NCBI RefSeq assembly: GCF_945859705.1
Contig: NC_079136.1
Coordinates: 51,412,094 to 51,476,093 of the forward strand
DNA length: 64,000 nt
Source of the DNA: Episyrphus balteatus
Lineage: Eukaryota; Arthropoda; Insecta; Diptera; Syrphidae
Direction of reading: 5' to 3'
Below, one piece after another: positions 12,341-23,783 of this stretch. Below the pieces are notes generated by a model. It did not search any database and had not been told where the DNA came from. It was given only the letters and a program-made list of their open reading frames with translations. Positions within the stretch are counted from its first letter, which is position 1. Each line of letters begins with the position of its first letter. Both the position numbers and the translations under genes were made by a program.

Positions 12341-13094
12341 ATATACAAAAAAAAAAAAAAAACAAGCTCTTTTGTACCTGCAAAACTACGATCTATCCAC
12401 CAAATATTTCGCGATCTACATAATAATATTTTATGAGTTGATAAAGTTTTGCGCAAAACAGCTTACATACAAAAAAAAATGAACCTATTTGACAAACCAA
12501 AATCCTTTCCCAAAAGGCTGACAATGATTCTACGAGTATGCCGATGCTGACCCGTAAACGATGGGTTCTGCTTATAATATGCTCTAACTGCAATATACAA
12601 ACTTCTGAGATTATTATTTTTTTTTTTTTTGTGTTTATACTATATATTTTAAAGCTATTATAATAATTATGTTTTACAAAATTGATGTAAGTGTAGGTGT
12701 ATATTTTTAATGACAGCTATTTTGTCGTTTTTTATTTTTTAATCAAAATCAAGTCTTAAATTGTTGTTCCTTAATGTAGGCTCTTTTATAAAAAAAATTT
12801 AAAAAAATAACTACCTAAAGAGTCACAGAGATTAATGTATATGTTAGTGTACCTTTTATCCTAAATAACAAACAAAACAAAAAGAATGTAGTTCCAATAT
12901 TAGTTGCTACGTGTTTACCTATTAATAGCTAACAAACATAAAACTGAAAAAAAACCTACCTAATAAGATAAATAGCAAATCTCAGAATTATAATGTGTGT
13001 CTTTTTAGTATCCTGATTTCGCTATTTGATTATAAATTTTATCATAAAGAAAAACATAGATTCTATACAAAAAAAAAACAATGCTATATAAAAT

Positions 13095-13100
13095 AATAAA
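13095..13100 (+). terminator. Tsp97E: Candidate poly(A) signal downstream of the distal Tsp97E exon
   Basis: AATAAA lies about 750 bases after the distal stop codon in AT-rich DNA. Plausible but unproven. Confidence 0.25.
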
Positions 13101-13605
13101 ATTATAATACATTCATTATACAATACATCACATATAGAAATACAACAATAACAAGAACACGTTAAATTTTGAAAAAAAACTAACACACAAACAAAATACA
13201 TTAAAAAAAAAATAACATAATAATTCTTTGTATTCCGTGCTGTGATTGAAATATAACGTCTTTAAAATAATTCTCACAAGTTGTTTTTATGAAAAAATAA
13301 TTTAATTATTGGAATTTGACAAAATAACTTCAATAATTGCGCTAAGTGAATGTTTACCTATTTTCAAAATATGTTGCATTCAAGCTTAGAACAAAATAAC
13401 AGTGGAACATAAGAGAAAGCAATTAAAAAGTTTACCGAAAAAAAAACTGCAAAACCAATAAAATTAGAAGCAAAAAAAAAACCAACCACCAACAGTCAAA
13501 TTGTGATTAAGGTAAGTGAAACTTCGTCCATATTCCGGAAAGTTTTACAAACTTTTTATAAAAATAATATTTGTAATCGGTTTAAAATACGTACAATCTA
13601 ATAAT

Positions 13606-13732
13606 AGCTGTGTTTTATTTTCCTTGTGATCCGGATCAGATCATCATCAACAAAACAAAATCCTCTGCTTTTGTTGTAAAGCTAATAAAAACAATGATCT
13701 GATCTGGATTACGAGGAAAATAAAACACAGCT
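13606..13732. mobile_element. Short palindromic MITE, AGCTGTG ends
   Basis: AGCTGTGTTTTATTTTCCTT with GATC-rich continuation is matched in inverted orientation at the right end, giving a ~40-bp inverted repeat. Both flanks carry AATAAT, so a duplication of 3 to 6 bases is compatible. Total length is 127 bp, with no coding capacity. Confidence 0.75.
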
Positions 13733-14199
13733 AATAATATAATTAACTACCTTTGTTCGATTAAAAATCAATAATAACACTGGTAAGCAAAAAGAAAGAA
13801 AAATCAAGAGCAAAAACTTTGTCATTTTATTTTAATTGACTTTAGTGTGCTGAATTTAAAACTGTTAACAGATTTATTCTATCCCGTCTAGTTTTTGAGA
13901 TTTACTTGTCACTATTTTTTCCGCTATAAAGTTTCAAAAACTTATTTTTACTCTAATTCTATTTTATGTTTAATCCAAATTATATATTTTACCGTAATAG
14001 GGTAATCTGCCCTATTGTTGGCAACCCCCAATGATTGGCATCTTGATTTTAAAAACCATTAACTTTTTAGTTTTGGTTGATAATTTTTGCCGCAAATATT
14101 TATATTATATTTTAAAAAGTCACTCTTATACACTCCTTTTGTTTTGTTTTTTTTGTGATATTCTTAGCAAACGATTAAGAGAAGAGTTTTGAGTTTAAA

Positions 14200-14475
14200 G
14201 TGGTAATATTTCTGTGGCCTCAATCAATAACCGCTTAAGTCGAAAAAAAAAACAAAATTTAGTTTTACAATAATGCTCCGCATTTTTTAATTTGCCTCAA
14301 AAACAACTCAATCTTTTCTTAACTCGATCTAGATAGTTTAAACTATCGTTTTTAATAGTTAAAAAATTAAAAAGATGTAGATTTAGCATAAGGTAGCATC
14401 ATAAGACCTCTCAAAAAATTTTATCTTAACTCACTTAAGCGGTTATTGGTTGTGGCCACAGATTTATGCAGAAAT
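14200..14475. repeat. Imperfect inverted repeat pair (old foldback element)
   Basis: TCTGTGGCCTCAATCAATAA then CCGCTTAAGT (about 14211-14240) faces ACTTAAGCGGTTATTGGTTG then TGGCCACAGA (about 14434-14463). Outer borders are unclear. Confidence 0.55.
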
Positions 14476-15176
14476 GAAGAACATTATTGTTAAGTGAGAC
14501 TTTCTTGAACAAATAACCTTTAAAGAGAATGATATAAAAATATAAAATCTTCATTTTAAATTAATCGGTTTGCATTTTATACTAATCAAGCCTGAACGGC
14601 AGACTTATTCGGAGGTAACCTTACCTGCGAAGTACATTACATACTTCCCTTAAATCTAAATTTGGATCAAAATTTGTTTATATTTATTTCTTTCGTCTAG
14701 ACAGAGGTGCGCTTTAAACGGTTTTGAAGATTTTGGAATCTTGTTGGTGATTCCCAACGACCGACAGAAAATCTGTTTCCGTCTACGCTGAAACGGAGTC
14801 GGATTTCCACCATGGCTATTCTCAAACTCAACCCAAAATTTTGATTGAAAATATTAAGATTCGTATTCAGCAACGTAGAAACAAATAAAATTAACCCTGT
14901 TTATATAATACGTATTCACCACATCAAAAAGGTCTTTTTCCCCAACCTTTGCCAACAATCTCGTACATTTATCAATGTTACACTGTCTTAATTTTAACTG
15001 TTAGCTTTTATTTGTAATTTGACCCTTTTATAATGTTAATGGTAAAAAAAAAATTGTATAAAACTCAAATTTTGAAAAAAAAAAGTTCCACATACGCCGT
15101 AGTGTACTTGCAACAAAAAAAGAAACCAAAAACGTTAGTCTGCGTGCAAATCCTTGTGAAATAAGTCAAATATATA

Positions 15177-15659
15177 CAGGGTGTCCCATAGTCACCGCCC
15201 CAAACGAAAACCATGGATTCCTGAGGTCATTTTAAGTCGAAAAACTTAAGAGGTAATTTTCTCGTTTTCGTCCCGTTTTCGAGTTACCACGGTTTTTATG
15301 ATTTTTGTTCTCTTTTCCCTTATCTAGCTTTATCTTTGCCAAACTACGTTTGATTTGAAAAATTTTTTTTACAACCAATCAAGAATTTATTACAGTTTTA
15401 GTTTGTCTCAAAACTTTTTTTTCTGCGGACAACCGTTTCTCCACAATTTTGCATCAAACACAATTTTCTTCGTTTTTTAAGTTGTTTTTTACAGATAAGA
15501 TAAAGCCAGATAAGGGAAAAGAGAACAAAAATCATAAAAACCGTGGTAACTCGAAAACATCAGGACGAAAACGAGAAAATTACCTCTTAAGTTTTTCGAC
15601 TTAAAATGACCTCAGGAATCCATGGTTTTCGTTTGGGGCGGTGACTGTGGGACACCCTG
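15177..15659. mobile_element. Foldback/MITE element, CAGGGTGTCCCA ends, TA TSD
   Basis: CAGGGTGTCCCA with GTCACCGCCCCAAACGAAAA begins an inverted repeat of more than 150 bp that returns at 15481-15659. TA flanks both ends (15175-15176 and 15660-15661). The two arms keep long near-identical blocks, so it is a strong hairpin former. TA duplications point to a Tc1/mariner-type source. Confidence 0.85.
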
Positions 15660-16342
15660 TATATGCTTTCTTAAAAATGAAGTAAATCTAGAGTTAAGAA
15701 TGTTTACTTTTTTGTAGCTCGAAGGACATAATATCTAAAAAAAATTTGGAAAGAGAAGTATTAAAAGGATACTCTCAACTCAACTCAGTTTTATAAAAAA
15801 AAAAAAACACTAGATTTTAATTTAATTGCTTGATTCCTGAGTTCCCTGTTTTTTTTTTTTTTTTTTTTGCAGAAGTCACTAGGAACTTGCCTTACTCTTA
15901 AGTAGATAGCGTTTCTCAAACTGTCTCCAATCGGGACTTAGTTTCCATTAGAATACAAAACGATTTTTTTTTCGTGCGGTCACTCTTTCTACAAATATAT
16001 TTTTAGGGTTTGTTGGTTTTGATAACAAATTGATAATAAATTCATGACATATTTAATAATAATAAATGCCGCACGTTCGCAATCAATTAAATACGTCTGT
16101 GCAATGTCAATCTCAATAAAAAAACAAAAACAACTCTCGAGATAATCCAGCATATTGAGGTCTTTGAATGGTGTGATAATGAACCCTTATCTTTTTCAGA
16201 CCCAATTCTATATTTAAAAATAAAAAACAAAATTTATTGCTCTATGATAAAATTTTATTATAAAAAAAAGCCCTTAAATAATCTCGTTACATAATCTTAA
16301 TTAAAACGATTGCTTAAATGTGTACATATGTTTATATTGCAG

Positions 16343-16348
16343 TTTATT
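16343..16348 (-). terminator. Candidate poly(A) signal of the phospholipase gene
   Basis: TTTATT on the plus strand is AATAAA on the minus strand, about 82 bases after the stop codon of the minus-strand gene. Confidence 0.45.
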
Positions 16349-16429
16349 TAATAAACAATCTCGGTGCAATAAATCGAAAAAATATGTTGAAAAAAAAATA
16401 GCTAAATTATTAAAGAATACTTAAAAATT

Positions 16430-17674
16430 TTATAATAGTTTTCGAATATACTCAATAACCCGAGGATCAGCTAAAATCGACATATGATCAGCTTTTGGTA
16501 CATCGTACATTGTTATACTAGGACGTTGATAATCCTTCCAATACATGCAGGCTTTTAGAGATCTAGAATTAACCGTACCATCACCATCGCCTTTGACCAG
16601 TGTTGGGGTCTCCCCAACTAAATTATCTTTCTTATAGACTAATTTCTCCACAGTTGGCACACCAGATCCATATAAACAATGCATCTCTACATCGGGCGGG
16701 GCAAAGTTCAGCGAGTATTTGATGTTGTCCTTGCGCATCTCCCAGCCATCTCGATAGTCTATATCATTGAAGAAATCCTCTAACTGAGCTACGCTGTAAG
16801 TTCGTGATGGAGCTTCAACTAGAACCTCATTGTTCTTCCAAAACAGTGGCGAAGGCAGGAGGAATGCTGTAGATGGCGTCGATATTTGCTGTTCACGCAT
16901 AACTTTACCACTCAGAGCAAATGAATCAAGATCATCGCCCATTGCATAAACCTTAACAGCTTTAGCGCTGCCAGCCCAAGCTCCAGCAATGCTCACAACT
17001 CGAGCGACATATTTAGACTTCCATTGTTGGGTCTGTCGTTGCAAAAACACAAGTGTCATCGGACTTCCCATACTGTGTGTAATGAAGGTGATTGGTGTTT
17101 GGTCATTCATATCGTAAGCATCCTCTACTAGCTGCTTAAGATTGACAAACCAAGCTGCATTTTCATTTGGGGCTTTCCTAAAATCATAAGGAGCCCCAAA
17201 TATAGACTTTTTACGTTCGTAACCAAGTCTGACCAACTGATCACCAATGTCTTTAAAATAGCCACCAGTTTTGGCTTTAGTTGGATCAATCCATTCGACC
17301 ACTTCTGGATCACCCCAACCAGGGATGCGAATTTTCACTCCAGGAGTGTTGTGTGTCGTCCTGGTTATATTGTCATACTGTAGTTTAACATTGTCTATCC
17401 AACAGCCGATAATCAACGGCACTAGAAGCTCTAAATTGAGCCAAATGTTAAACCAGTCAGCATGTTTTTGGCAATAAACATGGACACTGGAAGTTTTGTT
17501 TAGTTGAGCGTCTAACTGATTGCCACCGTCACCAGGTATAAATATTACAGGAGATAATTTATCTCTGGTGTTGTTATTAATTTCATTGGACTGTGACGAC
17601 CTTGAATGGACCACAGTCACCACAGAAACAAAACTGATAACAAAAAGTATTAATAGTTTTGTTCTTGTAATCAT
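16430..17674 (-). CDS. Group XV phospholipase A2 / LCAT-like acyltransferase, single exon
   Basis: A 414-residue secreted or lysosomal alpha/beta-hydrolase of the lecithin:cholesterol acyltransferase family, closest to lysosomal phospholipase A2 (PLA2G15), which deacylates phospholipids and can transfer the acyl group. The signal peptide spans residues 1-24 (LLILFVISFVSVVTVVHS). The GDGGNQLDA segment near 48-56 lies in the oxyanion region, and the lid cysteine pair is C68/C91. The nucleophile is S201 in FITHSMGSP, Asp is D365 in GDGDGTVN and His is H397 in KADHMSIL, so the triad is complete. Length fits the family (about 410). N-glycosylation sequons are present (for example NIT near 102, NKT near 59). 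The ATG directly precedes the signal peptide. It looks functional. Confidence 0.93.
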   Translation of the reverse strand: MITRTKLLILFVISFVSVVTVVHSRSSQSNEINNNTRDKLSPVIFIPGDGGNQLDAQLNKTSSVHVYCQKHADWFNIWLNLELLVPLIIGCWIDNVKLQYDNITRTTHNTPGVKIRIPGWGDPEVVEWIDPTKAKTGGYFKDIGDQLVRLGYERKKSIFGAPYDFRKAPNENAAWFVNLKQLVEDAYDMNDQTPITFITHSMGSPMTLVFLQRQTQQWKSKYVARVVSIAGAWAGSAKAVKVYAMGDDLDSFALSGKVMREQQISTPSTAFLLPSPLFWKNNEVLVEAPSRTYSVAQLEDFFNDIDYRDGWEMRKDNIKYSLNFAPPDVEMHCLYGSGVPTVEKLVYKKDNLVGETPTLVKGDGDGTVNSRSLKACMYWKDYQRPSITMYDVPKADHMSILADPRVIEYIRKLL

Positions 17675-20119
17675 TTCAAACTTAAAATTAATATAGTTAA
17701 TTGTATCTTAATGTAATATTGCGCTAAATTATTTGCTGATTTTTCAAAAAAAATTCAATACTTTTGTGTAATTGGAGATCTAGACTGTGTGGAGCTTTTG
17801 TTCACTGTGTCGGGGTCGGTAAATTTTTTTATTTCTATAAAAAATTCGCCTTTGTTGTTTTTTCTTCTTTATTTTTTTATATGGTGCACTGATAAAAAAA
17901 AAAGGAAAAACAACAAACAAAATTGACATTTGAATCAAGTGTTGCCATGGTTCTAAAATAGTACTAATTGTATGGGTATTGATGGCACTTTTGTATCAGT
18001 TTCTATTTTCTTTAGAATGTATTTTATCGCAGCTTGTAGAATGTTTTTCAAACTATGCCAACAAGGTTTAGTGAACTTGAATATTCCTGGTAGTTACCTT
18101 TTTGCACATGCCATTTTGAATTTAAGAAAATTAAAAAAAAAGTTTTAGTTTTGAAAATTTCAATACTTTATTGTAACTTTTGCTTTTAGATGTTTTGGAA
18201 AATAAATTAACTGCTAAAAAAAATACTGGGCCCCATTTTGTAAAACGATTATCGTTTAAACTATACTTTGTTGTCGTTCAAACGCTATTACATGTTACGA
18301 TAATCGTTTTATTTCAACTATACTCGTTTATCTTTACAATTGCCATTTTGTCTATCGTTTGACTTTCGCTTAGGTGTAATATTGTTGCGTCTGCCGTTCG
18401 AATGCATGTGAGCCTCAATAAAATATTTTTTCGCTTCAGTTTGGCCAAATGCCTTTCACGTTTTACATAACAGTTGTGATTATCGTTTAATTATCGCTCG
18501 TTTCGTATTAAGTAATAGACCAATTTTCAAAAACAGAAACAACCAAAATAAAATGCACGAATAAGTGGCACGAACATGCTCTTAGGGTCCAAGTTGCTAG
18601 AATTATTAAAAGTTTTTATAGAAATTTAGAATACATTTGGAAAAAAAACAAATTTCATTTTTTCAAAGGAAAAAAACATCATCTGAAAACTCAGATCCAA
18701 AAGAATTAGGTACCTATGCAATTTTATTTCTTTTTATTTTTATGCATTTTTAGAAAAATAAAAGTTTACAAAATTGTTAGAGCCGTTTTTTTTTTTTTTT
18801 AATTATTTTTTATAAATAATTGTTTGAAAATAAAGTTTAAAAATAAAGTTGGTATGCCATTTTAAGGCAATTTAAAGCACTTTTAACCAAAATTTAAAAA
18901 AAAATTAAAAAAAAAATGATTTTCGAAAAAAAAATTAATTTTGAATTTTTTTTTTTTTAATCTTTGAAGCCGTTTTGTGAGAAAATTAAACTTTTTCGAG
19001 ATTCGTATATAACAGGAACCGTTATTTTTTGGTCTAAGAAAATTCAAAAAAACATCTCTGGAGAGTACGAAGTTAGTATTTTATTTTTTCTCTCGAATTC
19101 GAATTTTTTGGTTAATCAGTTTTGTCTAAGGCAATTTTTAACCGATTTCCAAAAAAAAATATTATATAGTTGAAGGTTATACAAAAATGATCCAAATTAA
19201 AGGCTCTATTTTATTTTATTTGTCCACGATTTTGACATCTCATCGTGCATTTACCTACCAATAATAATGGCCCTTATTAAGATATTGAGAGTGTCGTTTT
19301 GTCTATCGATACTTACTTTTGTCGATTGTCGTTCATCGAAAATGACTTTTGGTATTGTGAATATCTATCGATAGAAGGCTTTTAACGAAAATCTATAATC
19401 GAAAATGAATTTCGGTGTTGTGAAGTTCTGCTGTGAAAGAATTTTTTTGTTTTATTATTCGATCTTTTTTGTTTACAATTTTGCTATCGACTCAAATCAA
19501 GTTCATAGTTCTAACATTAGCACAAAACAGATATTTATCGATTCGATCGTCATTGAAAATTGAACGACACTCGCAATTAGGGCCAATTTTTCCAACTTTC
19601 GATCTCCAAAATCGGGTTTGCACTGCTCTATCAGGCTTTGCCTCGTTTTAGTACGTACTATGGATTCCGTCCTTAAAAAAATACAAATAAATAAAACAGT
19701 CTTTGTTTTACATATCCACTAAGCAACGTTCTAGATATTTATTTTTAAATTCATAACCAATCTCAAGCCAATTTTTTTAAATTTCATACGTTCAGAGAGA
19801 AAAAACAATTCTTCAAAATTTGTTTTCTCCTAGGTCCTAGCAATTGAAATATTGAAATTCATTTTATGTGGTCATAAGCATATTCTAAATTTACTCCATG
19901 GATTTAAGTAGGAAAATAATACGTAGTGTTAAAATGGGTCATCTCAACTTAGCCAGTGCTTTTGACATTGGATAAAAGATAAAGGTGCAGTACCTACACC
20001 AAATTTTTCTTAAGGGTTCTTCACATACTTCCCTTGAGGGATCTTCAGAAGATAAGTTGGGTGGCACGTTACTTTTTTACAATCAAATAACCACGATACT
20101 ATCGAACAGCGGCAGTACC
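17675..20119. other. Intergenic AT-rich DNA
   Basis: No gene is recognised. Repeated ATCGATAG- and TTATCGTTT-like motifs occur at 18240-18500 and 19290-19570, with GGGCCCCATTTTGTAAAACG near 18228, suggesting an old diverged repeat that I could not delimit. Confidence 0.3.
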
Positions 20120-20356
20120 TAGGGTAGAGTTGCCTGTTTTCGGCCGTCTCCAGTTTCCGGCCGTCTTTCGGAAGATCGTTATAACTAGGGATTTCATAGG
20201 ATTTATTCCAAAATTTTGCTCTTATGCTATTCTTATTTGTTAGAACAGCATACGAGTAAAAATTTGGAATAAACACCTTCGAAATCACTAGTTTTAACGA
20301 TTTTTCGAAAGGTGGCCGGAAACTGGAGATGACCGAAAATAGGCATTTCTACCCTA
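20120..20356. mobile_element. Palindromic MITE with TAGGGTAGA ends
   Basis: TAGGGTAGAGTTGCCTGTTT then TCGG faces CCGAAAATAGGCATTTCTAC then CCTA, with a second inner matched block (CGGCCGTCTCCAGTTTCCGG versus CCGGAAACTGGAGATGACCG). The terminal TA could be a TA target duplication around GGGTAGA ends. There is no coding capacity; an apparent 92-codon minus-strand frame here lies largely within the palindrome. Confidence 0.75.
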
Positions 20357-20595
20357 CATAATTTGGTTCAATGAGTTATTTTCCATCGAAAGCCATCCAT
20401 TGAACGAAATTGGATGCTGCCGATACAAGATTGTATCGAACACACTCGATTGTATTAAATAAAGTCCTGTGGAATGGAACACCTAAACATTAGATTTACA
20501 TTTGATAAATAACTTATCCATCTTCATGATCCTTTAAAATGCAATAAAACACGTCTTATTGTTTTCTTTTTATTTAATTTTTTTATTGGGAAAAG

Positions 20596-21375
20596 TTAGG
20601 AATTATTCAAGACTCGAAACTCCACCTGATTCCCATAGAATGGTATAAATCCATCGTAATCGTTTAGAACCTGAAAATCAGTTTGTGTTATATTAAAAGT
20701 GTATACGTGTCCTTGACCGTGGGGGCGACAAAACGTCGGTTGCCACTGCCCTATTCGGAATCTGTTGTCGAATCTCTTAATTGTTTGCAGAAATTCATCT
20801 ACTGAAATCACTTCTCCTTGCACATATGCTTCGACAGTGATATTTTTCTTTATACCTGGGATGCCTGTTAGTTCGACAACGGATCTCTGTATTGGTGGCA
20901 TGCTTGGTCGGTCGACAACCCCGGATCTCTGTACTTCTGGGACGTAAGGACGTGCGACAACGTTTCTTTGTACTTCTGGCTCTAATGGCACGTTAACGAT
21001 GGTTCTCTGAATTGGAGGAGCCTTTGGCTGTTCGACGACGTTATTTTGTACTGGAGGAACGTATGTTTGAGGGGCAGAAGCATAAACATTTCCTTTCTTT
21101 GAATAAGTGACATAAATTTCTGCATTTGGCCATGGTGGTGGCATTCGTTCAACTATGTCAACTACGACTTCGGCAGAATGTTCATCAACAGCTCTTAATT
21201 TAAAGGTTCCATCCTTCCAATAACTGCCACTGTATTTGGGACTCATTTCGACATCGGACATTAAGTCGCGATATAACATTTCGAAGAGGGCATTTAAAAG
21301 GGAAGACCTTTTTTCGGGTGTAAGCATTTTGTGCAGAGGATGACTTCGATCGGAAACAGTCACTTCGTAAGCCAT
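20596..21375 (-). CDS. Unrecognised 259-residue protein with six 13-residue repeats; possible DUF4780-like ends
   Basis: Function is not known to me. Residues 1-95 form a folded-looking module (LLNALFEMLYRDLMSDVEMS, then YWKDGTFKLRAVDEHSAEVV, then PWPNAEIYVTYSKK). Residues 107-185 are six imperfect 13-residue repeats of the form P-x-(V/I)-Q-R-x-V-V-x-x-P-x-x. Residues 186-259 are a second module (FRIGQWQPTF…LNDYDGFIPFYGNQVEFRVL). The W-G-x-(F/L) then PWPNAEI pattern and the C-terminal F-YG-x-V-x-F pattern remind me of fly DUF4780 proteins; this is a weak inference. No signal peptide or membrane segment. The start ATG at 21375 follows a 95-bp 5'UTR intron (21393-21487). The AATAAA complement lies at 20582-20587. 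Confidence 0.75.
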   Translation of the reverse strand: MAYEVTVSDRSHPLHKMLTPEKRSSLLNALFEMLYRDLMSDVEMSPKYSGSYWKDGTFKLRAVDEHSAEVVVDIVERMPPPWPNAEIYVTYSKKGNVYASAPQTYVPPVQNNVVEQPKAPPIQRTIVNVPLEPEVQRNVVARPYVPEVQRSGVVDRPSMPPIQRSVVELTGIPGIKKNITVEAYVQGEVISVDEFLQTIKRFDNRFRIGQWQPTFCRPHGQGHVYTFNITQTDFQVLNDYDGFIPFYGNQVEFRVLNNS

Positions 21376-21392
21376 ATTTTTTTAATTGATTA

Positions 21393-21487
21393 CTGGAGTT
21401 AAAAGTATAATGGTTTTGGGTTGATTGAAATCTTGGGTTGTTTTTGTGGGATAATTTAATTGTTAATATTAAGAATTTTAAACTTAC
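21393..21487 (-). other. Predicted 5'UTR intron of the 259-residue gene
   Basis: On the minus strand TCTCG|GTAAGT at 21487 pairs with an acceptor CTCCAG ending at 21393, 17 bases before the ATG. It implies a non-coding first exon beginning at or above 21488. Confidence 0.6.
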
Positions 21488-21649
21488 CGAGAATATCTTT
21501 TAGGATTAATTTTATAGATAAAAATCCATCCAAACAAAAATTTATTTCCTACCGGTGAGTTTTTTGTGTTGATTTGTTTGTGCAACTGAAAAAGTGACAG
21601 TTGCTGTCAATTGAAATTTCAGTTCAGTGGGCTTTCAGAACAGGGGTGA

Positions 21650-22123
21650 CTATATTTTAATAAGAGTACTAATGTAGCAGAAGTACGTACAAAAATGCTC
21701 CCAAATACAACTCCACTCTCAAATAAAAGCATAGTCCGGGTCCGATATAAAGCCTATAGTACTATAGTACGCAGCTGAAGCGAAACCAAATTAAAGGCTT
21801 AACTACATTCACCACTTTTTGAAAAAGTACAAAAGTGAAAATATTTTTTTTCTCGCTAGAGGGATTTTTTTGTAAAAAAGAGTTTACAAATTGATTTTTG
21901 GACGGAAAAATAAGCATTCTGCATCATTTATTTTAATTTTCTAGCCCGAAAAACCATACAAAAATGGGTTTGAAAATTTTCACTTTTGTACTTTTTCACT
22001 TCTGTAAATTGAAATCTCGCATGTTCTACTTTTTATACAGCTTGTATTGAGATTGCTTCAGAATTTAACTGCTTATAGAAGTTCAGACTTGTTTAACAAC
22101 TTCTAATAAGTTGTTTAAATACT
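21650..22123. repeat. Dispersed repeat with CACTTTTTGAAAAAGTAC palindromic end
   Basis: The block 21810-22010 (CACTTTTTGAAAAAGTACAA … AAAATTTTCACTTTTGTACT) is related to 23640-23775 and, inverted, to 25333-25445. All three share a TTCTGCATCATT core. A GTACGCAGCTGAAGCG fragment at 21769 belongs to the AGCCYRGTACGC family. No gene is seen. Confidence 0.5.
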
Positions 22124-22958
22124 AGGTGTGTTTTTTTGTTTATCTATATAGATTTTGTGCAAAAAAACGACATCGAGATTTTTGAAATCAAAACAATTTA
22201 CGTGTTAAAAACAACAAAAACTTTATCTGTATAGATTTTTGAAAAATCCAGATAATTATCCAGATTTTACTTTCTCTCGATAAAAACAGTAGTGCCAAGG
22301 TACTTTATTTGTTGTGTTCATACAAAAATATCTGAAAATATTAACAAAAAAAAAAGCGGAGAAAACGAGGTTTGAAAAAAACTCTCATAGAAAAAAATAA
22401 TCAAAAATTTGTTTGACATGGTTGCATTGAAATGTTAATATATCGAGATATACGCAATGCACTTTTCAGATAAAAGTCTTAAATGGATCCTGATAAGATT
22501 GTTGAACAGATATGTATATAAAATTACCAAAGTTTTTTCGAGAAATTAGAAATAAAAATAAAAAAGTTTTCACATTTGATTTTTTAAAAATCGAAAAAAA
22601 ATTCAATATGGCTACCTTCAAACGCTTATAACACAAGAACGACGCAACTAATGTTAATGGTCATGGTCTTAAAATGTAGCTAAGAATATACAGATAATTT
22701 TTGGTTTTTTGTGAAAAAACAATTTTTTTGAATCCAACATGGATGCCATGGCCATATGAAAATTTTTGTTTGTATCCAACATGGATGTAATGGCCTTTCC
22801 ACTTCGGAGTAAAAATAAAAAAAAAAACAAAAGCAACATTTTTGACAGACAGCTGCCAAAGTATATGTACAGTGGTGCCAAATGTTTGAATGGATTTCAA
22901 AAATCTCGATGTCGTTTTTTTGCACAAAATCTATATAGATAAACAAAAAAACACACCT
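22124..22958. mobile_element. Non-autonomous DNA transposon, AGGTGTG ends, ACT duplication
   Basis: AGGTGTGTTTTTTTGTTTAT and the following ~46 bases (through CGACATCGAGATTTTTGAAA) are repeated inverted at the right end, a nearly perfect ~66-bp terminal repeat. ACT flanks both sides (22121-22123, 22959-22961). It contains an internal duplicate TCCAACATGGATG block (22733-22790). Overlapping minus-strand frames of 70-88 codons lie in the right end and have no known domain. Confidence 0.8.
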
Positions 22959-23173
22959 ACTATTAAAGAAACTTAAACGAAGAAAGCTTGTTTTTCTTAT
23001 AAGCCTGTTTAATGAATTTATAGAAGCTTTACAGAAATTACCAAGTTTTGTATTTAATTTTTGGTTTTGATATTAAATAATCTAGTTCGGACACTTTTTG
23101 GTTTTGACATTGAATAATTTAGCTCGGACATTTTTTTGCTATTTGAACTGATTAAGTTTTTGATTTCATTATT

Positions 23174-23252
23174 GAATATACTACGATGGCCAAATGGGTA
23201 GAGTGGTGGACAACCACCAAGCAGATACGAAGTTCGATTCCTGGGTGTGGTA
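23174..23252 (+). ncRNA. tRNA-like sequence with A-box and B-box (SINE head or tRNA pseudogene)
   Basis: TGGCCAAATGGGTAGAG resembles an internal A-box and GTTCGATTCC is a B-box, about 50 bases apart. The seven bases before the A-box pair with the seven after the T-arm at six of seven positions (two G-T). A perfect hairpin GGTGG-ACAA-CCACC sits where the anticodon arm should be, but with a 4-base loop, and the T-stem pairs only 3 of 5. It is therefore not an intact tRNA. A T-rich stretch follows. Confidence 0.4.
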
Positions 23253-23783
23253 AAAAAATTATATACTTTTAAAATTATTATTAATAGATATACTTAAAAC
23301 TAATGGAATGTTATATATAATATCAGATCAAAAGATAAAATTCATGATTCAAAACCAGTTAAAAAAGGATTCTTTTTTGTTTTTTTAGTTTTTTTGTTTA
23401 ATTTCGATAAGACATGTATTAAAGAGCTATACAAGCTCTTCCGAAGCTATCTCTTAAATCTCAAAGCTTCGGTAGAGCTTCGGTAAAGCTTCGTTTAAGA
23501 TTCTTATAGAGGGTCAAACTTGTATAAAGTTCTCCTTTTTCCATGCCCAACAACCTTACTAAAGTTTAAAAGAAGCTGAAATGTAGCTTTTGTAATACCT
23601 TAACGGAAGCTGAAATGTTAGTTGGGTATCGCAATTGTTTTGTGATAAAGAGTATACAAATTATATTTTAGACCAAAAAATAAGCTTTCTGCATCATTTG
23701 TTTTAATTTTTCATCCCGAAAAACTATACAAAAATGCGTTTGAAAATGTTCACTTTTGTACTTTTTCACTTTTTGAGCCAATG

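Larger units (their letters stand above)
12341..16342. other. Tsp97E 3' region and intergenic DNA
   Basis: Apart from the repeats at 13606, 14200 and 15177, I see only A-rich, low-complexity DNA. Part of 12341-13120 is probably the 3'UTR of the distal tetraspanin isoform. Confidence 0.35.

Noticed and set aside
15177..15659. Considered as a CRISPR-like or bacterial terminator structure
   Set aside because: The genome is eukaryotic, the repeats are a single inverted pair with TA duplications and there are no regularly spaced direct repeats.
20010..20288. 92-codon minus-strand frame
   Set aside because: Mostly inside the palindromic MITE at 20120-20356.
22661..22946. Three overlapping minus-strand frames of 70-88 codons
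   Set aside because: They lie in the right end and inverted repeat of a non-autonomous transposon and have no recognisable domain.
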